This document shows, piece after piece, positions 45,690 to 53,476 of a stretch of 64,000 nt of DNA. A model generated the notes under the pieces. That model was given only the letters and a program-made list of their open reading frames with translations. It made no database searches and was not told the origin of the DNA. Position numbers and translations under genes: made by a program. Source of the stretch: Konateibacter massiliensis (GTDB lineage Bacteria; Bacillota; Clostridia; Lachnospirales; Lachnospiraceae); the NCBI RefSeq assembly GCF_900184995.1, contig NZ_LT860099.1, forward strand, positions 2,013,931 through 2,077,930, given 5' to 3'. Positions within the stretch are counted from its first letter, which is position 1. The number at the start of each line of letters is the position of its first letter.

Positions 45690-47183
45690 CTATTTTGCTA
45701 AATCTTCCACAACCGCTTTCATTCCTCTTGCTCTGATGTCCGCAATGTGGCTTGCAATTGCATCTACCAAACCGTCAACCTTTGATAAATCCTCACCGCC
45801 GAAGAATTTTGTATTACTAAGATATGCTTTTGCAAATTCCTCCGGTGATTTTGCTGCGTTTTCCTTAAAGAAATCAAGTACAAATTTATCGTCACGGATA
45901 AAATATTTTTCACCGTCTCTGTCACCTACTAAGCATACACCGCCGTTTACTTCTCCTTCTTCTGTTGTAGCATAGAAGCTCATAAGCGCTGCAATAGAAA
46001 ATGTCAAATATTTCGGAAGCTTTCCGAATTTCTCCACATAACCAAGGAAAGAAGGCATACAGCGTGCTTCCCATTTGGAAACGGAATTTAAAGAAATGTC
46101 AAGTAATTTATGTTTTACAAAAGGATTTTGGAAACGCTCTATTACCGCATCCGCAAATTCTTTGCAATCTTCTTCTGCAAGTGACAGCGTAGGAATTACC
46201 TCGTCAAATAAAGTTTCTTCCATATATTTACGCATTGTCTTGTCGTCCATTGACTCTTTTACAATATCATTTCCCGCAAGATAGGAAGCAAGTACAAAGG
46301 AGGTATGGGAACCGTTCAAAATTCTTACCTTTCTCTCCTTATATGGGTGATGGTCTTCTGTGAATACCACATTTAATCCTGCCTTCTCAAACGGAAGCTC
46401 TGCACGAAGCTGATCAAGAGAAAGATTTTTATCGCTTTCAATTACCCAAAGTCCGAAGGTTTCTGCTGTTACAATCAACTGATCCTCATAGCCGAATTCC
46501 TTGCATAACTCTTCTGCTTCCTCTCTTGGATAGCCCGGCACGATACGGTCAACCAAAGTAGGACAGAAGGAACATGCACTGTCAATCCAGTTTTTAAATT
46601 CATCGCCTAATTTCCACTGCTCAATCAGCTTTGAAATACATTTTTTCAGCTCAATTCCATTGTCTGCGATAAGCTCACACGGAATAATAATCAAGCCCTT
46701 ATCCTGCGCGCCGTTAAATTTTTCAAATCTCTGATATAATAATTTAGTCAGCTTACCCGGATAAGATTTAGGCGGACATAGCTCAAACTCATCTGTCTCA
46801 TCATATACGATACCTGCCTCGGTTGTGTTGGAAACAACATAACGAAGTGTATCAAGCAAGCCATATTCCACATATTTGTCATAGTCCTCTTTCGCTGCGA
46901 CCGCATCAGCAACGGACGTGATAATACGGGTTACCTTCTTCGGCTCTCCGTTTTCAAAGCCTCTCAGCTGAAGCGTGTACTGACATTCCTGATTGTGAAA
47001 ACGCTCCAAAGTTCCGAACTCAATCGGTTTTACAATTACAACGCTGCCGTTAAAATCTGTCTTCTCATTTGTCACATCAAAGATGTAATCCACAAATGCT
47101 CTCAAAAAGTTACCTTCACCAAATTGCAGAACTTTAACCGGTCTTTCTGCTGCCTTTGAAATTTTCTTGTTTAATAATTCCAT
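45690..47183 (-). CDS. uxaB: tagaturonate reductase
   Basis: NADH-dependent reductase of 497 residues that turns D-tagaturonate into D-altronate. The polyol/mannitol dehydrogenase fold is shown by VKVLQFGEGNFLRAFVDYIFD (nucleotide loop), NTTEAGI, and RKVRILNGSHTSFVLASYLAG with the catalytic-region Asn and His. Length and N-terminus fit UxaB rather than UxuB. First gene of the uxaB-uxaA operon. Its promoter carries a LacI-type operator just downstream of the predicted start (separate entry), and the divergent gene encodes a LacI protein. Confidence 0.93.
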   Translation of the reverse strand: MELLNKKISKAAERPVKVLQFGEGNFLRAFVDYIFDVTNEKTDFNGSVVIVKPIEFGTLERFHNQECQYTLQLRGFENGEPKKVTRIITSVADAVAAKEDYDKYVEYGLLDTLRYVVSNTTEAGIVYDETDEFELCPPKSYPGKLTKLLYQRFEKFNGAQDKGLIIIPCELIADNGIELKKCISKLIEQWKLGDEFKNWIDSACSFCPTLVDRIVPGYPREEAEELCKEFGYEDQLIVTAETFGLWVIESDKNLSLDQLRAELPFEKAGLNVVFTEDHHPYKERKVRILNGSHTSFVLASYLAGNDIVKESMDDKTMRKYMEETLFDEVIPTLSLAEEDCKEFADAVIERFQNPFVKHKLLDISLNSVSKWEARCMPSFLGYVEKFGKLPKYLTFSIAALMSFYATTEEGEVNGGVCLVGDRDGEKYFIRDDKFVLDFFKENAAKSPEEFAKAYLSNTKFFGGEDLSKVDGLVDAIASHIADIRARGMKAVVEDLAK

Positions 47184-47230
47184 CTCTTCACCTCGTACTA
47201 TCTTTCACTTGTTATGATTACGTTTAAAAT

Positions 47231-47281
47231 TGTAAGTGCTTACATTATGTATATTTTACAATTATTTTTAATTTAAGTCAA
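47231..47281 (-). promoter_or_regulatory. uxaB promoter and LacI-type operator
   Basis: Minus-strand TTGACT (47281-47276), 17-bp spacer, TAAAAT (47258-47253). The palindrome TGTAAGTGCTTACA (47231-47244) begins about 2 bp after the predicted start, a repressor roadblock position. Confidence 0.7.
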
Positions 47282-47311
47282 CTAAATCTTATGATTTTAT
47301 ATTATTTTCTC

Positions 47312-47366
47312 TTGTAATTTAAAAGCATTCGTTTTATAATAAAAGCAATTATTGTAAGCGTTTACA
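47312..47366 (+). promoter_or_regulatory. lacI-type regulator promoter and operator
   Basis: TTGTAA (47312-47317), 17-bp spacer, TATAAT (47335-47340). TGTAAGCGTTTACA (47353-47366) lies just past the predicted start. The two operators in this divergent region are 12 of 14 identical and symmetrically placed, so autorepression and repression of uxaBA by the same protein are likely. Confidence 0.7.
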
Positions 47367-47398
47367 TTAAACATGCAGATTAGTAAGGATTGGTTCAT

Positions 47399-48400
47399 AT
47401 GAATATTTATGATGTATCAAAAGCCGCCGGTGTTTCGATTGCCACTGTTTCCAGAGTGCTAAACGGAAGCTCCAGCGTAAGTGAAAAGACAAAACAAAAG
47501 GTCCTCTCCGTCATTGACGAGATAGGCTATACCCCGAATGCCTTTGCCAGAGGACTCGGGCTGAATACAATGCAGACAATCGGTATTATGTGTCCCGATT
47601 CGTCAGACCCCTATCTTGCCGATGCTATCTACTATCTGGAGCGGGAATTAAGGCAGAACGGTTATGATTCCATTTTGTGCTGCACCGGTTATCAGACTGA
47701 CACAAAGGAAAAATATTTAAAGCTGCTTCTTTCCAAGCGGATTGATGCGGTTATTTTGATTGGTTCCACCTTTATCGAGTCCAATGATAAAAATAATAAG
47801 TATATTTACGATGCCGCCAAGGAGGTTCCGATTATTTTGCTCAACGGTACTCTGGACGCACCAAACATATACAGTACGGTGTGTGACGATTATCAGGCAA
47901 TCTACAATGCAGTTTCTGCCCTGATTGACTCTGGCGTCACAAAGGTTTTATATCTGTATCACTCTCTTTCCTACAGCGGTATCCGCAAACTAGAAGGCTA
48001 TAAGGCTGCTATTGCAGCGCACGACATGGCTTTGGATGAGAGATATATGCAGCAATTTTCAGGAAGCCTTCAAGAGACAAAGGATTTTTTAATCAAGCTC
48101 AAGGAAGAGGGACTGGAATTTGACGGAATTGTAGCTTCTGATGACAGTCTTGCCGTAGGGGCATTAAAATATGCGAAGGCTTGTAACATCTCTGTACCGG
48201 AGCAGCTCAGCGTGATTGGCTACAACAATTCCATTATGGCGCAGTGCTGTGAGCCTGAGCTGACCACGATTGACAACAAGGTGGAAACCTTATGCATCCA
48301 CTCTGTCAGCACACTGATGCGTGTCTTTGCAAACAGCAACGTTCCGGCAAAAACCATGTTTTCAGCCGATATTTTAAAGCGCGATACAACACGCTTTTAA
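47399..48400 (+). CDS. LacI family transcriptional regulator of hexuronate genes (inferred)
   Basis: Repressor of 333 residues. The N-terminal LacI helix-turn-helix and hinge read MNIYDVSKAAGVSIATVSRVLNGSSSVSEKTKQKVLSVIDEIGYTPNAFARGL. The periplasmic-binding-like effector domain follows (TIGIMCPDSSDPYLADAIYYLERELRQNGYD; GIVASDDSLAVGALKYAKACNISVPEQLSVIGYNNS). The frame can begin at a TTG three codons earlier, but ATG 47399 with AAGGA 9 bp upstream is preferred. Divergent from uxaB-uxaA and upstream of uxaC. The inducer is probably a hexuronate or pathway intermediate. Confidence 0.88.
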   Translation: MNIYDVSKAAGVSIATVSRVLNGSSSVSEKTKQKVLSVIDEIGYTPNAFARGLGLNTMQTIGIMCPDSSDPYLADAIYYLERELRQNGYDSILCCTGYQTDTKEKYLKLLLSKRIDAVILIGSTFIESNDKNNKYIYDAAKEVPIILLNGTLDAPNIYSTVCDDYQAIYNAVSALIDSGVTKVLYLYHSLSYSGIRKLEGYKAAIAAHDMALDERYMQQFSGSLQETKDFLIKLKEEGLEFDGIVASDDSLAVGALKYAKACNISVPEQLSVIGYNNSIMAQCCEPELTTIDNKVETLCIHSVSTLMRVFANSNVPAKTMFSADILKRDTTRF

Positions 48401-48412
48401 TATAAAATTTGG

Positions 48413-48582
48413 TGATACCAGGGTCAAAAGGGCATGCGTTTCATGCTTGCATGAAAAAGCATGACTTTGGGACCCGCAAAACATGAGAAAGTAGCCCGAA
48501 CAGGGCGGATTTCGAATGTTTTTAGGATTACGAGAGCACAAAGTGCGTAGTAATCCGTAGTATCATTGGTGTCAAAAGGTGC
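48413..48582. repeat. structured intergenic element between lacI-type gene and uxaC
   Basis: The 255-bp gap holds a long imperfect hairpin (48421-48475: GGGTC/GACCC base, GCATG pairs, TTTCATG/CATGAAA tip) and a second hairpin GGATTAC/GTAATCC with inner GCAC/GTGC (48525-48556). Similar sequences flank it as direct repeats, around GGGTCAAAAGG (48421) and GGTGTCAAAAGG (48569). It would be transcribed in the leader of uxaC. Either a repeat element or an RNA regulator. Confidence 0.45.
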
Positions 48583-48655
48583 TCCGCATTTATTCTGGCA
48601 CAAAACATTAACGGGGAAGCAATCTTTCCCAATATTAATAGGAGGAAAAATTAAA

Positions 48656-50062
48656 ATGAAACAATTTATGGACAAGGATTTCATACTCACCACCCAGACA
48701 GCGCAAACTCTCTACCATGATTTTGCAGCTAAAATGCCTGTTTTGGACTATCACTGCCACATCAATCCGAAGGAGATTGCTGAGGACAGAAAGTTCGAGA
48801 ATATCACACAGGTATGGCTTGGAGGAGACCACTATAAATGGCGCCAGATGCGCTCAAACGGCATAGACGAGAAATACATCACAGGTGACGCCTCCGACAG
48901 AGAGAAATTTCAGAAGTGGGCAGAGACCCTTGAAAAAGCAATCGGTAATCCGCTTTATCACTGGAGTCACTTGGAGCTTCAAAGATATTTTGGTTACACA
49001 GGACATTTAAACGGAGAAAACGCAGAGGAAGTATGGAACTTATGCAATGAGAAGTTGCAGGATGCTTCCATGAGCGCTCGCAATATCATCAAACAGTCTA
49101 ACGTAACATTAATCTGTACCACAGATGATCCGATTGACTCTCTGGAATGGCATAAGGCTATCGCAGAGGATAAGAGCTTTGACGTGCAGGTGCTTCCGGC
49201 ATGGAGACCGGACAAGGCTATGAATATCGAGAAGCCAGACTATTTAGACTATCTGGCTAAATTAAGCGATGTAAGCGGCGTAAAAGTAAACAGCTTTGCT
49301 TCCCTGATTGAATCGCTCGTAGTCCGTCTTGATTTCTTTGCATCCATGGGCTGCAAGGCAACTGACCACGCTCTGGAATATGTTATGTACCAGCCTGCAA
49401 GCGAGACAGAAATTGAAGCAATTTTCACCAAAAGAGCTGCGGGCTCTGCTGTTACAAGAATAGAGGAGCTTCAGTTTAAGACTGCTTTCATGCTTGCTAT
49501 GGGTAAGGAATACCACAAGCGCAACATGGCAATGCAGCTTCATTACGGCTGTAAGCGTGACAACAACGTGTTCCGCTTTAACCAGTTAGGACCGGATACA
49601 GGCTTTGATTGCATCAATAACTTTGCTCCGTCCGCTGAGATGGCTGATTTCTTAAATGCCTTAAATGCAACCGATGAGCTGCCAAAGACAATTCTTTACA
49701 GCTTAAACCCGAACGACAACGCTTCCATCGGAACAATTCTTGGTTGTTTCCAAGACTCTTCCGCTGTCGGAAAGATACAGCAGGGCTCTGCATGGTGGTT
49801 TAACGACCACAAGACGGGTATGACCGACCAGATGATTTCCCTTGCAAACTTAGGACTGCTCGGAAACTTCATCGGTATGCTCACCGACTCCAGAAGCTTT
49901 TTATCTTACACAAGACATGAGTATTTCAGAAGAATTCTCTGTGAGTTAATCGGCAACTGGGTAGAAAACGGAGAATATCCGGATGACAAGAAAGTACTTG
50001 GCAAAATGGTTGAGAATATTTCTTATAACAATGCGGTATCTTATTTCGGTTTCGACCTTTAA
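48656..50062 (+). CDS. uxaC: glucuronate/galacturonate isomerase
   Basis: Interconverts D-galacturonate and D-tagaturonate (and glucuronate and fructuronate), the first step of hexuronate breakdown. The 468 residues fit UxaC. DYHCHINPKEIAEDRKFENITQVWLGGDHYKWRQMRSNGI contains the His-x-His metal site, TTDDPIDSLEWH and LQLHYG-like MAMQLHYGCKRDNN follow. The longest frame starts 30 codons earlier in structured DNA; AGGAGG 9-10 bp before ATG 48656 fixes the start. It lies on the opposite strand to uxaB-uxaA and is followed by a terminator. Confidence 0.95.
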   Translation: MKQFMDKDFILTTQTAQTLYHDFAAKMPVLDYHCHINPKEIAEDRKFENITQVWLGGDHYKWRQMRSNGIDEKYITGDASDREKFQKWAETLEKAIGNPLYHWSHLELQRYFGYTGHLNGENAEEVWNLCNEKLQDASMSARNIIKQSNVTLICTTDDPIDSLEWHKAIAEDKSFDVQVLPAWRPDKAMNIEKPDYLDYLAKLSDVSGVKVNSFASLIESLVVRLDFFASMGCKATDHALEYVMYQPASETEIEAIFTKRAAGSAVTRIEELQFKTAFMLAMGKEYHKRNMAMQLHYGCKRDNNVFRFNQLGPDTGFDCINNFAPSAEMADFLNALNATDELPKTILYSLNPNDNASIGTILGCFQDSSAVGKIQQGSAWWFNDHKTGMTDQMISLANLGLLGNFIGMLTDSRSFLSYTRHEYFRRILCELIGNWVENGEYPDDKKVLGKMVENISYNNAVSYFGFDL

Positions 50063-50094
50063 TTAAAACTTTTCTTAATATGTTTGTTATAGAG

Positions 50095-50139
50095 GCAGGA
50101 CTGCTATCCGATGCAACGGATTTTAGTCCTGCTTTGTTT
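50095..50139 (+). terminator. intrinsic terminator of uxaC
   Basis: GCAGGACT/AGTCCTGC with inner ATCCG/CGGAT, followed by TTTGTTT, 33 bp past the uxaC stop. Confidence 0.75.
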
Positions 50140-50235
50140 CATCCCGGACAATTTTTAATTGCTTTCTTACACGTTTATTGCTAGAATAACTATAGGATGA
50201 AAAGTCCGTTATAAAACCAAATCTTGGAGGCAATT

Positions 50236-50970
50236 ATGATTCGATTTCTTTTCGTTGTAATATTTTTAATTTCTTTTTTAATACTCAGCATCCCGATTCA
50301 TTTTGTAGAATGGATTATCGGCAAATTCAACCCCGATTTAAAAAATAGAAGTTCCCAGAAAATCGTTCAATGGGCATTTAAGGTTATTATGAAGATCTCC
50401 GGTGTCAAGCTGACCGTAAAGGGCTTCGAGAATATTCCAAAGGATGAAGCCGTGCTGTATGTCGGCAACCACAGAAGCTATTTTGACATTGTCATCACCT
50501 ACGCGCTTGCGCCAAACCTGACCGGCTATGTGGCAAAGAAGGAAATGGAGAAAGTTCCGCTTTTAAGCACGTGGATGCGCTATCTCCACTGCCTATTCCT
50601 TGACCGCGATAATATCAAGGAGGGCTTAAAAACCATTTTAACCGGAATTGAGTATATTAATTCTGGCATATCAATCTGTATTTTTCCGGAAGGAACGAGA
50701 AACAAAGGGGATGAACTGCTTCCGTTTAAAGAGGGAAGCCTTAAGATGGCAGACAAAACAGGCTGCGCAATTGTGCCTTTTGCAATGGTAAACACCCGCG
50801 ACGTTTTTGAAAATCATTTCCCAAAAATCAAGAGTACGCATGTTGTTCTGGAATACGGAAAACCGATTTATCCAAAGGAGCTTGACAAGGAACACCGCAA
50901 ATTCCTCGGGGCACATACCCAAAGCGTGATTCAGGAGCTCTATTTAAGCAACAAAAACTCACTTTTATAA
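50236..50970 (+). CDS. plsC: 1-acyl-sn-glycerol-3-phosphate acyltransferase
   Basis: Membrane-associated acyltransferase of 244 residues that makes phosphatidate. A hydrophobic N-terminus (about 2-24) is followed by NHRSYFDIV (His-x4-Asp catalytic motif), LFLDRDNIKEGLKTI and FPEGTRNKGDELLPFKEGSLKMA (glycerol-phosphate binding). GGAGG 5 bp before ATG 50236 fixes the start; a TTG four codons earlier is rejected. It is separate from the uxaC unit by its own 5' gap and from the next operon by 139 bp. Confidence 0.9.
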   Translation: MIRFLFVVIFLISFLILSIPIHFVEWIIGKFNPDLKNRSSQKIVQWAFKVIMKISGVKLTVKGFENIPKDEAVLYVGNHRSYFDIVITYALAPNLTGYVAKKEMEKVPLLSTWMRYLHCLFLDRDNIKEGLKTILTGIEYINSGISICIFPEGTRNKGDELLPFKEGSLKMADKTGCAIVPFAMVNTRDVFENHFPKIKSTHVVLEYGKPIYPKELDKEHRKFLGAHTQSVIQELYLSNKNSLL

Positions 50971-51046
50971 CCAAAGCACTTTTTACATGGTAGGAAGCAA
51001 TATTCTCTATTTTATTTGAGTTGATATTGTATATACTTATATAGAA

Positions 51047-51090
51047 AAGCGTGAGCTTTGCTCACACTTGGCGCTCGAGCAGGTTGCGTA
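51047..51090 (+). repeat. hairpin plus GCGCYCGAGCRGGTTGCRTA motif, copy 1
   Basis: GTGAGC-ttt-GCTCAC (51051-51065) is followed closely by GCGCTCGAGCAGGTTGCGTA (51071-51090). A similar hairpin-plus-tail stands at 59715-59760 (16 of 20 tail bases the same). The 23-bp hairpin block also matches 27680-27702 at 21 positions. It is in the leader of the alpha/beta hydrolase operon. Confidence 0.5.
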
Positions 51091-51109
51091 TAGAAAGGAA
51101 TGAATTGTT

Positions 51110-51886
51110 TTGAACATTACGATAAATAACATAAAAACAAATTATATCGTGGAGGGTGAAGGAGAAACCGTCCTGATGCTTCACGGCTGGGGCTCAAATA
51201 TTCAGCCCTTTGCCCCGTTAATCAAGCATCTTTCCCCGCATTACAAGGTATATGCTCTTGATATGCCGGGCTTCGGACAAAGTGAAGAGCCTCCTATGCC
51301 TTGGGAAGTCGATGATTTTGTCAATTTTATCATTCAGTTTACAAAGGAAATGAAAATCGAGAGTGCCGTTCTAATCGGGCATTCTTTCGGGGGCGAGTGC
51401 ATTATCAAGCTGGCGAATATCGATTCACTTCCTTTTACCATAAACAAAATTATACTGATGGGCTCTGCGGGAATCAGACGTCCGAAGACAATGAGACAAA
51501 AGCTGAAAATTCGCAAGTATAAGCTTGGAAAATGGTTTTTGCAGCTTAAGCCGGTGAAGCTTTTATATCCGGATGCCTTAGAACAGCTTCAGGCAAAAAG
51601 CGGCTCTGCCGATTACCGCGCTGCTTCGCCGCTTATGCGCCAGTCCTTTGTGAAGGTAGTCAATGAAAATCTGGGCGAGCATTACTTTACGAATATAAAG
51701 CCTTCCACTCTTTTAATCTGGGGTGAGAATGACACGGCTACCCCGTTGATTGACGGACAGTACATGGAAAAGAACATTCCGGGTGCCGGACTTGTCACCA
51801 TAAAAAGCGCTGGACACTATGTCTTCTTAGACCAAGCATATACGGTTCACAAGGTAATTGATTCATTTTTAAATATAAAGGAGTAA
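51110..51886 (+). CDS. alpha/beta hydrolase
   Basis: Hydrolase of 258 residues. VLMLHGWGSNIQPFAPL is the oxyanion region, LIGHSFGGE the nucleophile elbow (Ser near residue 90), WGENDTATPL the acid Asp, and SAGHYVFLDQ the His. The substrate is unknown. The start is TTG: no ATG is available in frame nearby, and AAAGGA lies 11 bp upstream. Four bp separate it from the MurF-like gene, whose ribosome site overlaps this stop, so it belongs to a three-gene cell-wall operon ending in ddl. Relatives in such operons have no assigned role. Confidence 0.82.
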   Translation: MNITINNIKTNYIVEGEGETVLMLHGWGSNIQPFAPLIKHLSPHYKVYALDMPGFGQSEEPPMPWEVDDFVNFIIQFTKEMKIESAVLIGHSFGGECIIKLANIDSLPFTINKIILMGSAGIRRPKTMRQKLKIRKYKLGKWFLQLKPVKLLYPDALEQLQAKSGSADYRAASPLMRQSFVKVVNENLGEHYFTNIKPSTLLIWGENDTATPLIDGQYMEKNIPGAGLVTIKSAGHYVFLDQAYTVHKVIDSFLNIKE

Positions 51887-51889
51887 CGA

Positions 51890-53458
51890 ATGTTTAATTT
51901 TATTTTATTACTATGCTACATCGCAGCTTTTACATGGATATTTACGGTACTGCTTCTCTATTACATCCACATGTTCCAGTTAAATTCCTATAAGCCGAAG
52001 GAACATAGGGCATGGATGAAATTACCGGAAAATTCCCTCAAAATCAAACTGCTTGACCTGCAATTTGCCGCAGCCATGCTGTTTGCTATTTTTCTTGGCA
52101 AGACAGGAATGATTATTGCCATCTTGATATTCTGCTTTATGGCGTTTATGAATAAGCCTGCAAAAGCGAAAAAGCCGCTTGTTTACACAAAGCGTGTGAA
52201 GCGTATGCTGCTCACCGCGTATCTTTTGTACGCATTGCTGCTTATTGTTTTCGTGATTGTGCATGCGAATACATTTGCATTTGAAGTGGCATTTTTCCTG
52301 TTTGGACTTCTTGTCTCCGACATGGTGCTGATTTCCAACTTAATCAACAAACCGATGGAAACTGCAATCAACAACGGTTTTATCAATGAAGCAAGAAAAA
52401 TGATTGACGACATGCCAAATCTTACTGTTATCGGTGTGACCGGAAGCTACGGAAAAACGAGTGTAAAGTTCTTCCTGCAAAAGCTTTTATCTGCCAAATA
52501 CAATGTACTTGTCACTCCTAAAAACTTTAATACCACCCTCGGCGTTGTCCGTACTATTCGAGAAAATCTGCGTGCCACCCATGAGATATTTGTCTGCGAG
52601 ATGGGCGCAAAAAATATTGGTGATATCAAAGAAATCTGTGATCTCGTTCACCCTACTCACGGTGTGATTACCTCAATCGGGCCGCAGCATTTGGAGAGCT
52701 TTTTGACAATTGATAATGTTATAAAAACCAAGTTTGAACTTGCCGATTCCGTCGGCAAAAGAGGCAAGGTATTTTTAAACTATGACAATGAATATATTGT
52801 AAATCATAAGACTGACAACGATATTATCACCTATGGAGTTCATAACGAAACAGCTGATTTCCACCCTTATGATATTCATTCTTCAAGCGCCGGCTCCTCT
52901 TTTAAACTAAAGGACGAAGCAGGAAAAGAATGGACATTTTCGACAAAGCTGATTGGCGAGCACAATGTTTTAAATATTGCAGGTGCTATCGCAGTGGCAT
53001 ACAGCCTCGGCATATCAATGGAGGCTCTTGCTATTCAGGTGAGACGTTTGGAGAGTGTTCCGCACCGTTTACAGCTCGTTAAGGGAAACAATGCACTTAT
53101 TATTGACGATGCGTATAATTCCAATCCTAGCGGTGCAAAAGCGGCGTTAGACACCTTAAATACCTTTGACGGAGTAAAAATTGTCGTGACACCGGGTATG
53201 GTAGAGCTTGGAAGCAAGCAAGAGGAATGTAATAAAATATTCGGCACACAGATTGCAGAGATTTGTGATTATGCCGTTTTGGTTGGTCCAAAGCAGACCG
53301 AACCGATACAGCAGGGATTGAAGGAAGCAAACTATCCGGCATCCCAGACTTATGTTGCACAGGATTTAACGGATGCGCTGGCATTTGTAGAGAGATTAAA
53401 CACAAACGGTGTTCAAAAAATTGTATTATTGGAAAATGATTTACCGGATAATTATTAA
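51890..53458 (+). CDS. membrane-anchored Mur ligase, MurF-like
   Basis: Protein of 522 residues. Residues 1-150 contain about five hydrophobic helices, absent from standard MurF. The rest is a Mur ligase: ATP loop VTGSYGKTSVKFF near residue 183, NFNTTLGVVRTIRENL, EMGAKNIGDIKEI and SIGPQHLESF of the central domain, then DDAYNSNPSGAKAALDTL and VTPGMVELG of the C-terminal domain, both typical of MurF. MurF joins D-Ala-D-Ala to UDP-MurNAc-tripeptide; the neighbouring ddl makes that dipeptide, which supports the assignment. Whether it is the essential MurF or a second, specialised one cannot be told from this window. Confidence 0.82.
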   Translation: MFNFILLLCYIAAFTWIFTVLLLYYIHMFQLNSYKPKEHRAWMKLPENSLKIKLLDLQFAAAMLFAIFLGKTGMIIAILIFCFMAFMNKPAKAKKPLVYTKRVKRMLLTAYLLYALLLIVFVIVHANTFAFEVAFFLFGLLVSDMVLISNLINKPMETAINNGFINEARKMIDDMPNLTVIGVTGSYGKTSVKFFLQKLLSAKYNVLVTPKNFNTTLGVVRTIRENLRATHEIFVCEMGAKNIGDIKEICDLVHPTHGVITSIGPQHLESFLTIDNVIKTKFELADSVGKRGKVFLNYDNEYIVNHKTDNDIITYGVHNETADFHPYDIHSSSAGSSFKLKDEAGKEWTFSTKLIGEHNVLNIAGAIAVAYSLGISMEALAIQVRRLESVPHRLQLVKGNNALIIDDAYNSNPSGAKAALDTLNTFDGVKIVVTPGMVELGSKQEECNKIFGTQIAEICDYAVLVGPKQTEPIQQGLKEANYPASQTYVAQDLTDALAFVERLNTNGVQKIVLLENDLPDNY

Positions 53459-53476
53459 GGAAAGAGGATTTGAAGC

